A stretch of 64,000 nt of DNA from positions 60,830 through 124,829 of the forward strand of contig RCNN01000042.1 in NCBI GenBank assembly GCA_003667245.1, in the 5' to 3' direction. Positions 13,357-27,209 of the stretch are shown here, piece after piece (position 1 is the stretch's first letter; each line of letters opens with the position of its first letter). Position numbers and translations under genes: made by a program. This stretch comes from Heterostelium multicystogenum (lineage: Eukaryota; Evosea; Eumycetozoa; Acytosteliales; Acytosteliaceae). Below the pieces are notes generated by a model, which was given only the letters and a program-made list of their open reading frames with translations, was not told the DNA's origin and searched no databases.

Positions 13357-15338
13357 TTAGCTATGTACTGCTCTTGTCAAATTATTACTATTGGTTAAAT
13401 GTACAGTTGGAGTGATTAATTTATGATTCGGAGAGACGGCTGTCAAATTGTTGGGTGATATTGATACTGGTGTCCATATATGGTGGTGTAAATTGTTTGA
13501 GAGTTGTTGGATTTCTTCGTCGTCCTCGTCGTCATCGTCGTCGTTGACAAATGTTTTAATGTGCACACGGGGCGAAATGGGTTGATGAACACGTGGTGAG
13601 GGTGGGTGGACACGAGGAGAGATTGGTTGATGACTGCGAGGTGATATTTTGTTGTTGCGAGCAGATACCGGCGTCGAGTGGCACTAATTTGGTAGGAAAT
13701 TGGAAGAAAATCGGATGGCAAGGCGCTGTGTCGCAGTGGTGAGTGGGGCTTCGGTGATTTAGGTCCACAGCTAATGGTGGAAGTCGAGGAAAGAGCATTT
13801 AAATTGAGGAGAGATGGTGATAGGTTGGATGGTGATGGTGATTTTGAGGTGGTGGCTGACGATGGTGGTGAAAAGTGCACTGGAGACAGTCTGGGACTGC
13901 ATGCGATTGGTGTGATTGCTGACACTTCCAGGTCTGCAGTTTGTGTGTGTTTAATAATATATCCCATCTTTCTATTATTATTTGTTTTCATGTTGATACT
14001 ATTTCTATTTTTACTATTAATGTTGCTACTGCTGCTACTATATTCGTCTAAACTATCTTCTGTTTCATCATCAGATTCAATATCACTATCATCACAGATC
14101 GAAAGTGGCGATGGTGTTTCTTCGTGACGTGGAAGTCGACGACTGACCTGTGGTGACGTCAGTGGTGAAGTGATAGGTGATGGTGCAAGAACACGAAGTG
14201 GAGGGAGTATAGATGAAATAACCAGTTTTCGAGTGAGGGACTTTAGACGCTCAGTAATCTCTTTGAAGGTTGGTCTGAGGTCTGGATCGTATTCAGTGCA
14301 GTCCAATACAAGCTTAAGGAATGGTGGTGGACAGTCTTTTGGAACAAGTGGAAGTAGTACATCAACGTCCAATCCATATTTCAATGAGCATGGACGCAAA
14401 AGACTTGTGGTTTCAAGTCGGGTAATGATTTCAGAGAGTACAATTCCGTATGAGAAAACGTCACATGTTTCGTTATAGTCCTCACCCAGGATGACTTCTG
14501 GTGCCATCCAATTGTTGGTTCCACATATGGTCATAGTACGCTTGGCACGACCACTAAGTCCAGAGTAAGAAGTACGAGCAAATCCAAAGTCACACACTTT
14601 GATCTTCCAGCTTTCGCAGACCAGCAAGTTGGTTGATTTGAGATCACGGTGAATGACATGACGTGAATGCAAGTAGGCCATAGCACATGCAACGTCATAG
14701 GCAATCTTTATTCGAAGTGGCCAACTCATTGGTATCAGTTTCTCGCTGGATGTATCCAAATCCGGTGTACTGCTGCTGCCAATATTAACTTTTTTGCTCA
14801 TAAAAGCATCTGTATCTTCATTCTTGTTCTTAAATAAATAGTATGCCAAATCTCCACCTGAAACAAACTCAGTAACAATATATAAATTTTGACCTCTTTC
14901 TGCAACACCAATGAATTGGACCAGATTGGGATGGGAAAATCTTAACATGGCAACCTCTCTCTGAATGAATTTAACCAAATCTTTATATTGTGAGTTATTT
15001 GGTGAAAGTGTAATTTCTTTAATACCAACTGGTGTACTATTATATTAAAATCAATTTTAAAGAGGAAACAATGGTTAAAATACATGTATAATAATTATAA
15101 TTTGTTTTTGTTTCATACCCAAAATATTCTCCTTTAAAAATTTTACCATATGCACCTTTTCCAATCTCTGGTCCAAATTCCAAATCATCTATATTTATTC
15201 TAAATGCAGTTGAACCATCTGGTAAGCCTTCAGTATCTATAAAATAGATTAGTATTTGTAACTATATTGTTTATTCCATTATAATCTATATTTACCAGCA
15301 TTAAGATGATACAGGTGACGGCTATCTACAGGTTCCAT
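13357..15338 (-). CDS. TKL-group protein kinase with long disordered tail
   Basis: Three-exon gene. A short first exon starts MEPVDSRHLYHLNA at 15338. The kinase domain has glycine loop GKGAYGKIF, VGIKEI with the ATP lysine, HRDLKSTN catalytic loop, DFGFAR and CGTNNWMAPE. These make it a probable Ser/Thr kinase of the tyrosine-kinase-like group. A roughly 30-residue insert (TDAFMSKKVNIGSSSTP) lies between the hinge and helix D. The tail is Ser/Pro/Asn-rich. Near 13680-13683 the frame changes: the better continuation has repeated SPR-HQPISPRV units, then an acidic DDDDDEDDEE run, ending at 13357. One missing base would restore this. Introns are about 15034-15117 and 15237-15297. Upstream lies 7.5 kb without genes, whose sense strand is A/C-rich. 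Confidence 0.85.
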
Positions 15339-18300
15339 AGTTATATATATTTATAAAAAAGGAAATTTATTTTAAATCTATATATAGGTAAGAATAAATA
15401 TATATTTATGGTAAGTAAATGTATGGATTGGATATGAAATGATATTGTTTAACATGCAAAAAACAACATCAAAACAAAGATAGGAAATTAATGGATTGTT
15501 ATTGGAGGTTGTTATTTTTGATGATGTTGATGTTGATGTTAATATTCAATTATTATATTAAGATAATTAGCAAATGAAATTTAAATAAATAATAAATATA
15601 AATAGTAATTTTGTATAAATAAAAATATCAATGTATTGATTGGATTTTCAAGGGAATCAATTATCAAGTAAATTAAATATGTAGGTAACAATATAGCAAA
15701 GTATTAGTGAAAGTATAATTATTTTTGATTGCTGGACGATGTTTGGGTTGGAATATTTTGTAGAGGGTTTTCAGATTATTTTGATGATCTAATTAGACTG
15801 ACTGATAATGGATTGAGTTGGACTGAAAAATATAATAGATAGAGATTTATTCTTATAAATTAAAATCCAATATATTGATATCTGTCAATACTATAAATTT
15901 GTATATAAATACCTCCTAGTAGATGGATATGATATAAGACATAGGTGATTTGTTGAATAGAATTCTATTTGGTTGGCTAACCAAGTATTGTTCTGTAGGA
16001 AAATGAGATTGATGTGTTGTGGTGTGAATGTGCGAATTTATGTAATTGAGTAATTTCAAAAAGAGGTATTCGAATATCGAATTGTTTTTTAATATTGTTA
16101 TATTTGATCGATGATTTGTCTGTGTGAGTGTGGGGGTATTGTATGTGTGGTGGTATAGGATTGTCTGATTTGATGATGGTGATGTTAATAGTTAGTTGAT
16201 ATAATAAATAGTTCCAACTCAACTTCAGTTATCAATCAGCAATAAATAAATTGTTGATTTTTTTTGGTTTTGTTGTGTTGATGTTATTGTGGATTTTATT
16301 AATATGGTAATTTTGATGGATGATGGATGGATGGATGGATGAACTTACTTCCAATAAACTAAATTAATATGACAAACAAAACAATTATAAATAAATTTAA
16401 ACTTAAGTATTTATTACAAAAACAAACAAAACAACAATAAAACATGGTTGGTTGATTGGTTAGGATAGTTTGTTGATTGTTATTAATTAACATCAGCTAA
16501 CTACACATGTACATATATATGTATAAAAATACAATTGTTTTAATTAGAGATTAGCACATTCATGTCCAACTATAAAACATGTATGGCTTGTTGATTTTAA
16601 ATCTATATATTATAAACGATTGTTTTTGTTTTTTGATTTAGCAGATATTATGATGATGATGCTGATGGTTGTGATGTGGTGGTGGTTGTCTGTATTTGTG
16701 TATATGCGTTATATGTGATGTAAATACTTACTATCCTTTGATTTTCTTCTGATTGTATATTTTGTTTTTATTTTTTTATTATACCTAACTACTGGTAGAT
16801 TGATATATGATTGATTAATTAGAATAAATTTATTGTTATATTACTAATAATATTATTTATATTTTGTATGTTGGTTGGTATTGTAACAATAAAATTGAAT
16901 GATACTGGTAGGGTAGCTAGTAATTGATTAATTATATGATTTGAATTTATAATTGGATATTGTTGTACTCTTATAATTAAGTTTACAACTATTTATACTT
17001 TAATTATTTTTAATTAAATTTTGAAAGTTCTATTATATATGTTGGTGATGGTGTATTTTATTTGTGTAGGTTAATGGTTTATTTATAACTCAAATATTTA
17101 AATAAAGATATAGATATAATGCTGATGTTATTGTCAAATGGTACTGTAATACTTTCACACTACGATATCTAGACTTCTTGGTTAAAATGTATATTTTGTA
17201 GAGTTATAATAGTATATTGGCATTTGATTCTAAACAAACAGTTCCAGCGTACTTGCTGCGAAAAATATGAAATTTGATATAAACAGATTATATTTTGGTA
17301 GTAACTACTATTAATTGTAACCAACATCTAAAAAAAAAAAAGCATATATGATACACTAAAGACAGATCATCATATGGTATCCAAACTATTTCATCTACTT
17401 ACTTCTGCTACCCTCTCTCTCAAAATATATGATGATTTTAAAGCAAATCGTGATGAAGTTGGTGTGAGTGGTGTTGTTAATAATAATAATAATAGAGTGG
17501 TTGATCTGAGTTTTGGTGGTCACTCACCCACTCAGTTGATTCTTTTCAAGTTGAATATGGAATTGATGTAGTGGTGGACAAAGTCGTATAAAAGTATTTC
17601 TAGTTTTGAGAGAGTAGACAAAGAGATGGAGAGATAAGAAGAATGCCAAAACTCCAAAATCTACTAACAATAACAACAACAACATAAAATATATTAAAAC
17701 TAAATTTAAATAAATCTTAACATTGCTATTATCTACTCTTTTTTAATATTAAAAGAATAGTGTTGTTTTAGATAACAATATAACAATTCTAATAATATAC
17801 TTACTTAATAATATTTGGTGTACTTAGATCGTATAATACAATATATAATGAAGAACACTATAATGGAATTGATAATTAGTAATTATTAATTTAATATTCT
17901 ATATTGGAAATGATGAAAAGGACAATTAATTAATGATTGCTAATTAATTAATGATTGAAAATGAAATGGTTGATTGATATACTGGATGGATGATCTGGTA
18001 GGTTAAATTTTGTTTTAGACATACTAAAATTATAAGAATCCAAAAATATATGGCATACTATCTATAAAATTTATACATATATATTATTGAAGTTGATTGC
18101 TGAATGTCAGTGATGATGGTATTTTTCAGATGACGGTATTAAAATGGTAGGTATTTGAAATGTGGAGTAGTGATGATTGATAGATTAGTATTCTAAAAAC
18201 AAAGAATATAGATTGTTGTTGTTGATTGATTGATAATATAACATTATTTTAAGTAAATTTATATAGATAAAATGGATTTGATTTTGAGGTGAACCATTTA

Positions 18301-21300
18301 AAGTTGTTATACAAGGAAAACAAAATAAAAGAATAGAGTCATGTATCCTCACACTACCATTTCTACATCTTCTATATAGAAAATAACAGCAAATCAATCC
18401 AAATATTACCAAACCACATTGACATGAACCAACAAAAGATAAACAATATTAAGGAGTTTACATTTTATATTGATTGTTCTGCTTATGTTGAGTGGAGATC
18501 AATACAATGTTATTATAACCCTTTTTTTTTTTTGTTTACTTGTTTTGTTGAACAGAATGTGGGTGGGGTGATGTGAACACATGGTTTTTGATTGGTAATG
18601 TGGTGATGGAATTAATATATAACATGTGAGATTGATTTTGTATATGAATATTGTGTTGTTATTGTTGTTGATTGTTTGAATGTTTTTAAAAGAGTGGAAT
18701 TATTGTAGGTGGTACCAATGTGAATTCAGATATCACTTATTTAATCAAAAGTGGACCACTATTGAAAATTCATAGGTTTCTACATGTTTTGAATTTGGTT
18801 ATTCTTATTAAAGTGATGGTTTTGTTGTTATACAAATAGTGGTAGAGTGTGGAGGTGATCAATAGCAATAAACGATATATGGTGGAATACAACTAACTGT
18901 CTGGATATTCTATTGTTCTGGTGTTACTGTTATTGTTACTAATGGCAACTAAAATAAGGGGTAGTCATCCAGTGGTGGTGTTTAGATCCAACTTCATTAG
19001 AAATTGTGGAAGTGAAGATTTAAATGAATTAATTATTGAGAGTATGTGTGTGATACAGAGAATGTTATGAGCTTTTGAAATGTTGTTTAGGTTATTGTGT
19101 TAGAAAATGTTTATACCAATCAACAGTGGAATGTAACATTTAATGGGGTACTGCTAGAGAAGGTACTGAGCACTAAAATGGCTATTGTTTGGTGCTATAT
19201 TTCGCTATTTAGTTGATTGTGCCTCTGTAAATCGGTATCGATGTAATTAAAAGGATGGTGATGGAACAACAGGAATTCGATTGCAGGTTTGGTGATTCTT
19301 TTTTAGTTCTCTTTGATGAAAGAGAATAATTGGGGTTGATGACCATAGTATGATCAACTTTAAAACAAACAATTAGCTTACCTTTTTGAAATGCTTCAAA
19401 TGGGCTGTATATTAATAAATATATGGTAATATATTAGCGAGATTTTTGGGATTGTGCTTGGTTGTTTTTATGAAGAAGTGATGAAGTTGGGTGGTTTCTG
19501 TATTTGATATCCAAAAAGGATAATGGATTCGAATTTGAAAAGTTAGTACTAAATTATGATTGATTGGTGCAAGTGAAGTAAATGAAATGATGAGCAATGT
19601 TGATGCAATTGTTAATTTTTGTTTGGGTTATTGTTAAGTCTTTTGATAATAAGTTTAAAGTCTCTATTACATAAAACTAGTATTTTCAACCTCTTTTGTC
19701 AGCAACTGAATATGTATCACAAAATAATTAGCCAACTTTGGTTGTTATTATTTGAATTGATTATTATTTTCGACTATGTGAAGATGTTATAGCAATCGGA
19801 TATCAAATTGGTTCGATTGAATGATTCGAGTTGATTAGAATTTAATACTCTACAATAATAAATTTGAGTTGGTTCGACCTAAAGCTGAATTTTGCTTAAA
19901 CGGATTGGAAGTGAATTGAAATTGAGCTATTATTTAGTTGTACAGTAATTAGTAATGAGAAAACTGGTTGGACCAAGTGAAATGATTGCAGAAATTGTTT
20001 GATGGTAATTGGCTTTTTTCAATTGAATTTGAATATTGAATCTTAATCCTAAATACGCAACTGTTTTTTTGATTGGATGATTGTCTGGTTGTTTTAATAT
20101 TATTATGGGAGTAGTGGGATTTAACTGTTATTTGGCAGTTGGTATATTGAATATAGTTTGGTTATATTTAGGATATTTTTATTATAATTATTTGTTGATA
20201 ATATACAAGATAAATTTGATTGATAAGCGTCCAACTGAGATTTAGAAATATATATATTATTCAATCTTAAGCAGTAGTCCTGGTTTATGAGTTTCTTTTA
20301 TTGTTGATGTTTCTTTTTATTACCAAATAAAATAAAATAGATGTAATAATTTTTCCAGACAACAGACAAAACCAAAAATATCACAATGTGATCGAATGTA
20401 AGAGTTGGAATGAGCAAACCAAGAACAGCACTTGTGATTTACTCGATAGGTGCAGATGAAATTGGATAGGGGCGAATTCGTGTAATCAAATAAATAAACA
20501 ACATTTTCAAAATATTAAAACACCTCCTACATCTCAATTCCAACTACTACTCTAACTTTCATATTTATAATAAACTATTATTATTATATTATACTACATA
20601 GGTGTTGGGTGATGTTATTTTAATGTTGTTGTGTGCTATCATTATTATATTAATATTTTGGGGTTTGTCAAACCAACACAGTCCAACTTTTATCACGCAT
20701 AAAAGTATAGATATGATATCACCCAAACCACCAAACAATACATTAATGATTATGGATAATGCATATTCATATGTGATCATAGTCAAGTCATTCTTCTAAA
20801 TATCTATTCTATATTTTACATTGATCTGTTTATTTGTGTTTGCAGTTGGTTGTTATTGATAATGTTGTCGCGTGGTCATTGAAAATCAATAAGCTGTAGT
20901 TGTTTGGGTTGATGTTGTTGCTGCTGCTGTGATCTGCTATCTGATATTGATTGTCGAGAATTATAAAAATAGTGCGAGTATAATTGTCAATCAATTTTCG
21001 AATTCTTATTGGATAACACCAGAATACATAATATATATACACACTATTGTCAAATAAATACAAATGTATATTTACACTCTATGAATCCACTATTCTTTGA
21101 GTGTTATTTGATACTACTATTATGAAATATATTGAATTGCTGTTGGTCACCCATTCCCATCTCCTATTGTGTGGTGTGTGATGCAAAACAAGGAATTGAT
21201 TGTTATTTGGGTAGTGGGTGAGTGAATATTTCGTTATTGGACTGTATATTGTGACTGTGCATTGTATGATTGATGATCGTTGTTGACCGCAATGAAATCA

Positions 21301-22903
21301 CGTAGATATTTTTGTATTACGATGTGTTGGTATATTCTCGGGAAACACAATAACTGCAATTGCAATATATATGTAAATATGTCATAAGTTTTGATCGACA
21401 ATAAATTCAATCGATGATGGGCATTGGATGTGTGATTTGTGTTTTCCCTTTGTTAGTGATGCTCGTGTTGTTGTTCATAAGCTAATTTAGCATCTATATT
21501 GATATAAAGATGAACACTACCTAATAAAGCATATTACTGCAACAATTGTCACCACTTCTAGTCGCACTCATTGTGTAGAGTTGTAAATGATCATCTTACG
21601 AAATCAAAAATAGAGTATAGTATACTGAACTTTCATTAATTCGATGCATGTAATACTTACAAATAAAATAAGAACTGAAGTGTAACTAAACTAAAAAGTG
21701 TCTATTTTCTTTAAAGATCAATCAATGCAAATCCAAAATATTCTGTAGTTATCCTGTGATGTTAACTGTAAACTGGCTAAAGAGAGCTAGATGATTATTC
21801 TGATGTCTGATTGTGAAATAAATATATAGATTTATTTTGTGAAGATGGCGAATAAAAGAAGGATTACTAATGCAATTTTACAAAAAATTGATTAAATGCA
21901 TTCCTTGCAGATAGTTGAATTCTTTATATATATATAAATATGTAATATTTAAAATCGAGTCAAATTTATGAATAATAATGAAAATAATATTTGTTTAGAT
22001 GTAAAAAAAACTGTTTTTTGTATTTTCTTTTATTTTAATTTTTATATTATTATATTATTAGTTAGTTTTTGCACTATTGATCAAACATATCATGTGACCA
22101 AAAAAAAAAAAAGAGCCAGATTTTTGATTATTTTAAAAACATTTTTTTTGGGAAGTTGTGTTTTTCTTTGGTGGGTGTTTGCATCAGCACTTTGTGTTGA
22201 ATACCAATGTATCCATAAGTGAGCTTGGTTTAGATTGCTTTTTGGGAGAGTGAAACAGTTTGATCACTCGCACAAGTAATTAGTTAATCCCTCTGTTTTC
22301 TAATGATATTCTACTTTGGGTTTTTTTAGTAATCAATCCTATGTAGTATATAGTAAAATGGGTTTCATAGGAGTATCTATTTTAATTCAGCTACACCGAT
22401 TCCATTAGTTTAATTATAAGAAAGAAAGTAATGGAAGTAAAGATATCTATTGAAATATTTTATATTTACTACAGAGCTCTGTTGATCAGTTTAATAGTTG
22501 CAGTCAATATAACCTCAAGTTATTTTATCTATACTTGAGCAAAATATATCAATAAATAAAGAGGCTATAAAAGCATGCATATGCAACATGATCGCTCTTG
22601 CATTCTTTTAGATTGAAGTAATAATTATTAATGATCGCTATATCTCTGATTGATTTAATAAATTTGTTTCGAAGCAAATTCGAGGGGTTTTAACTAATTT
22701 AATCAATTCGTGAAGGTTTGCAAGATGTGGTAGTATTAAAATAATTTAAAATAAATGAAATTCATGAACATGCTTCTAGAAGCATCTAATAAATAGAATC
22801 TTTTGAAATTGAATATAAATATACTTACAGTAATAGTAATCAATTCAAGTTCAAAATCAATCAAATTTTCCAATCATCATAAAGAAAAACCACTTTTAAT
22901 AAA
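15339..22903. other. 7.5-kb stretch without a credible gene
   Basis: No ORF here has homology-like content, and no rRNA or tRNA is recognisable. From about 15.4 to 21.5 kb the plus strand is rich in T and G (TTGATTG, GTTGTTG and GGTTGGT words), so the strand sense to the kinase is A/C-rich. That composition matches sequence upstream of the other kinase at 38990. Short ATG-started ORFs at 17374-17571 and 21968-22222 are low-complexity. The stretch may be a long control region, an unspliced leader, or unannotated non-coding transcripts. Confidence 0.6.
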
Positions 22904-23564
22904 ATGAATTCCAAACAATTACCAACTTTACACTATGTATGAAATAATTGTATTTTTTTGTAAAAATCACAAATTACTAATATTATAACAGTTCAACAGT
23001 CGTGGAAGAGCTGAAACCTCAAGACTTTTGCTTACTTTGGCTGGTGTTGAATTTAATGATATCCGTCACCAATACCCACTATCACAAGAAATTAAATCCA
23101 AAACAACTTATGGACAACTCCCATTCTTTATTGATGATGATATCCAAGTTGCTCAGTCTCTTGCAATCTAATATTATATTGCAAACAAATATAATTTAGC
23201 AGGTGACTCACTTGCTGATAGAACTCAAATTCTTTCTATCTCCCAATCAGTTATAGATATTATCTCTCCTTTATACTCCCTCGACTCAGAGGAAAAGAAG
23301 AACAAGTATAAGAATGAGACCATCCCAAGATTCTTGTCAGCCTATGAAAAGCTTTTGTTGGTAAATGGTGGAAAATACTTTGTTGGAAAAACCGGTTATA
23401 CATGGGCCGATGCCAATATCTTCTATGTACTTGAGTTCCTAACTGCCAAAAACTATAAAGATAGTTTTGATAATTATCCAGCCTTGGTAGCTTTCAAAAC
23501 AGAATTTGAAAAGATTCCAAGAATTGCAAACTATTTAGCCAATCGTCAAGAATATGACATTTAA
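22904..23564 (+). CDS. Glutathione S-transferase (sigma/alpha-like) with in-frame TAA
   Basis: Two-exon GST. Exon 1 (22904-22936) gives MNSKQLPTLHY, including the Tyr that activates glutathione. After a 55-bp intron, exon 2 continues FNSRGRAETSRLLLTLAG, then YGQLPFFIDDD and QVAQSLAI with the glutathione-binding Gln-Ser. Immediately after SLAI comes TAA (23169-23171), and the frame continues open as YYIANKYNLAG through the C-terminal helical domain (KTGYTWADANIFYVLEFL) to 23564. The stop falls inside the thioredoxin-fold part, so it would leave only about 70 residues. Base substitution, sequencing error or a recent pseudogene are possible. The gene ends 76 bp from the convergent UTP18. Confidence 0.85.
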
Positions 23565-23640
23565 ATAAAATGAAAGTATTCATTCTCTCCCTCCAAATTT
23601 TATGTTTAAATTTAAGGTTTATTGCTGATGATAGATCATT

Positions 23641-25452
23641 TTATTTTTTGTTGAATCCACGAACTTTGATTATTGCTCCTTTTTCATTGGTGATATATAG
23701 AACCTGGTTGTCTTCGGAGAATACCGATGATGTAATTGCGTCCATTTTAAGCTTCATTGAGTGGTCACTCCATGAGATATTCTTGAAACTTGGAACACTC
23801 AGGATACGAATAACACCTTTATCGGTGGATGAACTCATCACCAACATTGAATTGTTTGGTGAGAAGTGGAGATTTGTGATGGGACTGACAAGTGAACTGA
23901 TAATGTGGAGGGGAGTAGGCTGTTCGCTGTCAAGTAGTTTTGATTTCTCATAGACGTTGACAATACCTGACTCTGAACCAGTGGCAAAGTAGTTGTTGTT
24001 TGGTGAGAATGCGAGGGTGAGAATTGACTTGGAGGTGACATTTCCATGGTCTTTGAAACGATGAACGATACTCCAATTCTGAGTGCTGTCATATATTGTG
24101 ATCATACCCTCTGATACAACAAAAAGCTGTGCTCCATTTGCAGAGAATTTGATCAACGTAACCTCTTTGGTTGAAATCTGAATCTCCTTGACCAAGGTTT
24201 TTGATTTGTTTGAAAGAACCGAAATCTTACCCAATGAATCGCAAATTGCATAATGCTCATTGGAAACGCTCAATAGTCTAAGCTCATTATTTCCGACTGT
24301 ATAAAGGAGCAACGTTAGTACAGGCCGTCACATTTTCAATCATTATGCTCAAAACATACTTCTAAGTGAATGCTTTTTCAATGCAAGGGATTTCATGTTA
24401 TAAATATAGTAATATGGCTTATGTCCAATGATGACACACTCATTTCTGTTGGGTAGTTGTTGTGCAGCTGAACATCCGAATCCTTTCAAAATGGAGCTAT
24501 ATAATGGTTTATCGAGGTTGTATACAGAGAATAATGTAATACCAGCAGTGTGAACTAACAAAATCATATTGGTTTCTTGACAATAATAGATGGAACGAAC
24601 GAATTGCTAAAGTGGTTATAGTAAATTATTAGTCATGTTAAGTAATCTAATGTTGAGGGACAAGGTCTATTCATACATACAGCAATACCTCTCTTTACGG
24701 TTATCTTGGTATGTATATATCCTTCCTTTTTGAGTGAAACAATCTTTTTATCTGACTTGAATACGTTATTCTCCAAAGTATTATCCAATTCATCGTTTTC
24801 TTCGGCTTGATCGTCTTTCTTTTCTTCAATCTTAGCCCACTTTGGTAATAAAGTGTTTGATAATCTATAACAGTCTGTTAGAACCTATTGATAATTGGCA
24901 TTACAAAATATAACTTACACTTTATCTTTATCGTCGTCATTATCATCGTCATCAACCCATGCACTTCCAGTTGCGGATTTTTACTCCATTACTATCATTC
25001 TCGTTGTCTTTATTTGTTTTATAATCGATATCTTTAATGCTTTGTACTACACCATCACCTTCTTCGTCTACTTTATCATCATCATCTTCTTCTTCTTCTT
25101 CTTCTTCATCTTGGTCTGACTCTGAATCATCACCGTTTTGATTAAATTCCATCTCTTGGTCTTCTATATATTCCTCATCATCATCTTCTTCTTCAACCTC
25201 TTCATCTTCACCAACTTCTTCATCACTAGATTCTTCTTCATCTTCCAAATGATCGACTTCTTCAATCTCTTCTTCCTCGACAACATCTTCTTCTAACTTT
25301 GAATCTAGTTTGACTTTTTTATTTATTTCCTTTGGTTGTTGTGGTTGTTTCGACTGATTTACAACAGCAGTAGAAGAAGCACTTTTAGTGTTCTTAGAAG
25401 CTACAGTAGTAGACTCTAAAGGTCTCTTTTTTACGAGAGATGACTTGTTCAT
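23641..25452 (-). CDS. UTP18: UTP18-like WD-repeat protein of the small-subunit processome
   Basis: U3 snoRNP/SSU-processome component for 18S rRNA maturation, expected in the nucleolus. The N-terminus is Lys-rich, then a very acidic stretch (about residues 55-140), as usual in this family. WD-type repeats follow. The last blades are the most telling: FATGSESGIVNVYEKSKLL, then PLHIISSLVSPITNL, then VLYITNEKGAIIKVRGFNKK at the end. Introns are near 24300-24361 (with a TACTAAC branch point), 24605-24685 and 24865-24915. At the A/T run 24978-24982 the frame breaks. One base fewer joins the acidic part to ATGSAWVDDDD, the conserved start of the WD part. Confidence 0.85.
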
Positions 25453-26462
25453 TATGGTTGCGACTACTAACTAAACTACCTATATTAAAAATAACAAATA
25501 AGCTACTCCAACAACAATCAATGATATCATAAAAATACAATCGTTCGTTTTTTGTTTTTTTTCATTCAAAAAATAATTTATTGAATTAAATTTAAATTTT
25601 GTTGATTTCATCTCAAGTCAGTCATCATGATATATATAACTAACATTAAACACCATTCAACAAGAAATCAAATATTGAATTCTCTATTTAGCTCCTCTAT
25701 TGTTTTACATAAATACACAATCTATTATTTCAAAATCAATGTTTCTTTGTAAATTATGTTTCAGATGATATAGGAAAGAAAATAATATCACACTTATTAG
25801 CTTATTTATCTAAAAATAAGAGATGAAAGTTGGAATTGATAACTTTGAAATTTTAGATGACCAGATGACACAAATAAAATGTGTACATGAGTCATAAGTG
25901 ACTCATACCTCTTCTTTTCACTATTCTTTAAGATTAAAGTAATAATATTTCGTAATATTTATATATATATATATATTTCATATGAACCTATTTTAGAATT
26001 TCAAGACTAATTAATTGATTATTTAAGTTTATGAGATTGATTTCAACGAAATATATCCATTTGTACTCTGTCTACTAAAAAAGTAAACAAATCACTCTGT
26101 TTGTAAAGAATCTTTGCTTTTTCCTTGGTTTGTTTTATTATGATTTTTATGTCATCTTGATTCCACTCATGTCTGGGATTTTTCAGAAACCATTTATTTT
26201 TTTTTGTTCTGATAGTGTGATGTCACCCTTTTATTGAACTGCTCACCACCCACATGCTTGAGTTTGACCACCTAAATTAATTATAGATATTTATATATCG
26301 AATTTATTTTTTTGTAATTATTTTAATTTTATTTATTGATTATTTTTTTGACTTTTTGTTTTGTGGATTTTTATATAAACATGCATTTTCACATTGAATT
26401 TCATTATTTACATTTTAAATTTTATTTATAATCAATCTTTAATACAGACAAACAAATTAGAA
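25453..26462. promoter_or_regulatory. Divergent intergenic region, UTP18 / cystatin
   Basis: About 1 kb between two outward-facing genes, so it holds both promoters. Strongly AT-rich, with T-runs close to each gene and an (AT) run at about 25961-25976. No coding potential. The cystatin side has an AT-only stretch with TATA-like words within 200 bp of its ATG. Confidence 0.5.
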
Positions 26463-26805
26463 ATGTTGGGAGGAATTAAGCCACATGAAGTTGATGCTGA
26501 TGTTGTCAACGCTGTCAATGCCATCAAGCACGACGCCAAGTTAGCTGCCATCAAGGGTGACTACACCCCAGTCAAGGCTGCTTCACAAGTATGTATTGAA
26601 TGAATTGACTAGTTTTTTTTTTCCTTGCATATACTAACTAATTAATCATTTTATTTAGCTTGTAAACGGTACCAACTTCTTTGTCAAGGTCCAAGTCGAT
26701 GGTGGTTACGTTCACCTCCGTATCTACAGATCATTGTCCAATGAATACTCACTTCACTCATTCCAAGAAGGAAAGACCCTCGATGAACCAATCAACTACT
26801 TCTAA
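26463..26805 (+). CDS. Stefin-type cystatin (cysteine protease inhibitor)
   Basis: Two exons (26463-26588 and 26659-26805) give a 90-residue cystatin without signal peptide, so intracellular like stefins A/B. It has the N-terminal glycine pair (MLGGI), the central protease-binding loop QLVNGT (the QxVxG motif, split by the intron right after Gln) and FFVKVQVDGGYVHLRIYRSL, the family's strand pair. Such proteins block papain-type cathepsins by wedge insertion. Codons end mostly in C or preferred bases (AAC, GTC, AAG, ACC), unlike most neighbours, which suggests high expression. The length is typical for stefins. Confidence 0.92.
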
Positions 26806-27209
26806 ATTAGTTAGCAAGATTTAACTAGATTATTTGTACATCTAATTTATTAAAAAACAAACTTTGTTGTATATTTATAAACAAAGAACAAAACTATATA
26901 ATAGCAAGTTAATGATTGTTATTTCTCATATTATTCTACTTGTTTGAATCTTTTTTGAGTTAGAATGTCCAACCAATAAGACTGTGTCAATGTGATTCTT
27001 AACTACCCCAACCATTTTCAAAAATTCTCTAACATATTATATGAAAATCATATTTACATTTCTCTTTATTTAATTAATTTTACATCCAAATTAATGATAT
27101 TGACACTTCTTATGTATAATAATATTAATAATATTTACAAATGATTTATACAATGATAAAATTCGAATTTTCTAAAATTGAAGTAGCTTTGATAGGTGAA
27201 GTTAACTAG
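26806..27209. other. Intergenic spacer
   Basis: AT-rich, non-coding in all frames. It lies between the 3' ends of the cystatin gene and the minus-strand gene that follows, so it should hold two terminators. Nothing else is visible. Confidence 0.5.

Noticed and set aside
13774..14127. Plus-strand ORF of 117 codons across the kinase gene
   Set aside because: Antisense shadow of the Ser/Asn-rich kinase tail; no independent coding sign.
19860..19900. GGTTCGACC resembling a tRNA T-arm
   Set aside because: Flanking stems do not pair and no anticodon or D-arm is present.
20589..20799. Overlapping ORFs on both strands
   Set aside because: Low-complexity, mutually antisense, no ATG context or domain; chance openness in T/G-rich sequence.
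21968..22222. ORF with hydrophobic stretches in the gene desert
   Set aside because: Poly-T and poly-A tracts create the Phe/Lys runs; no conserved feature.
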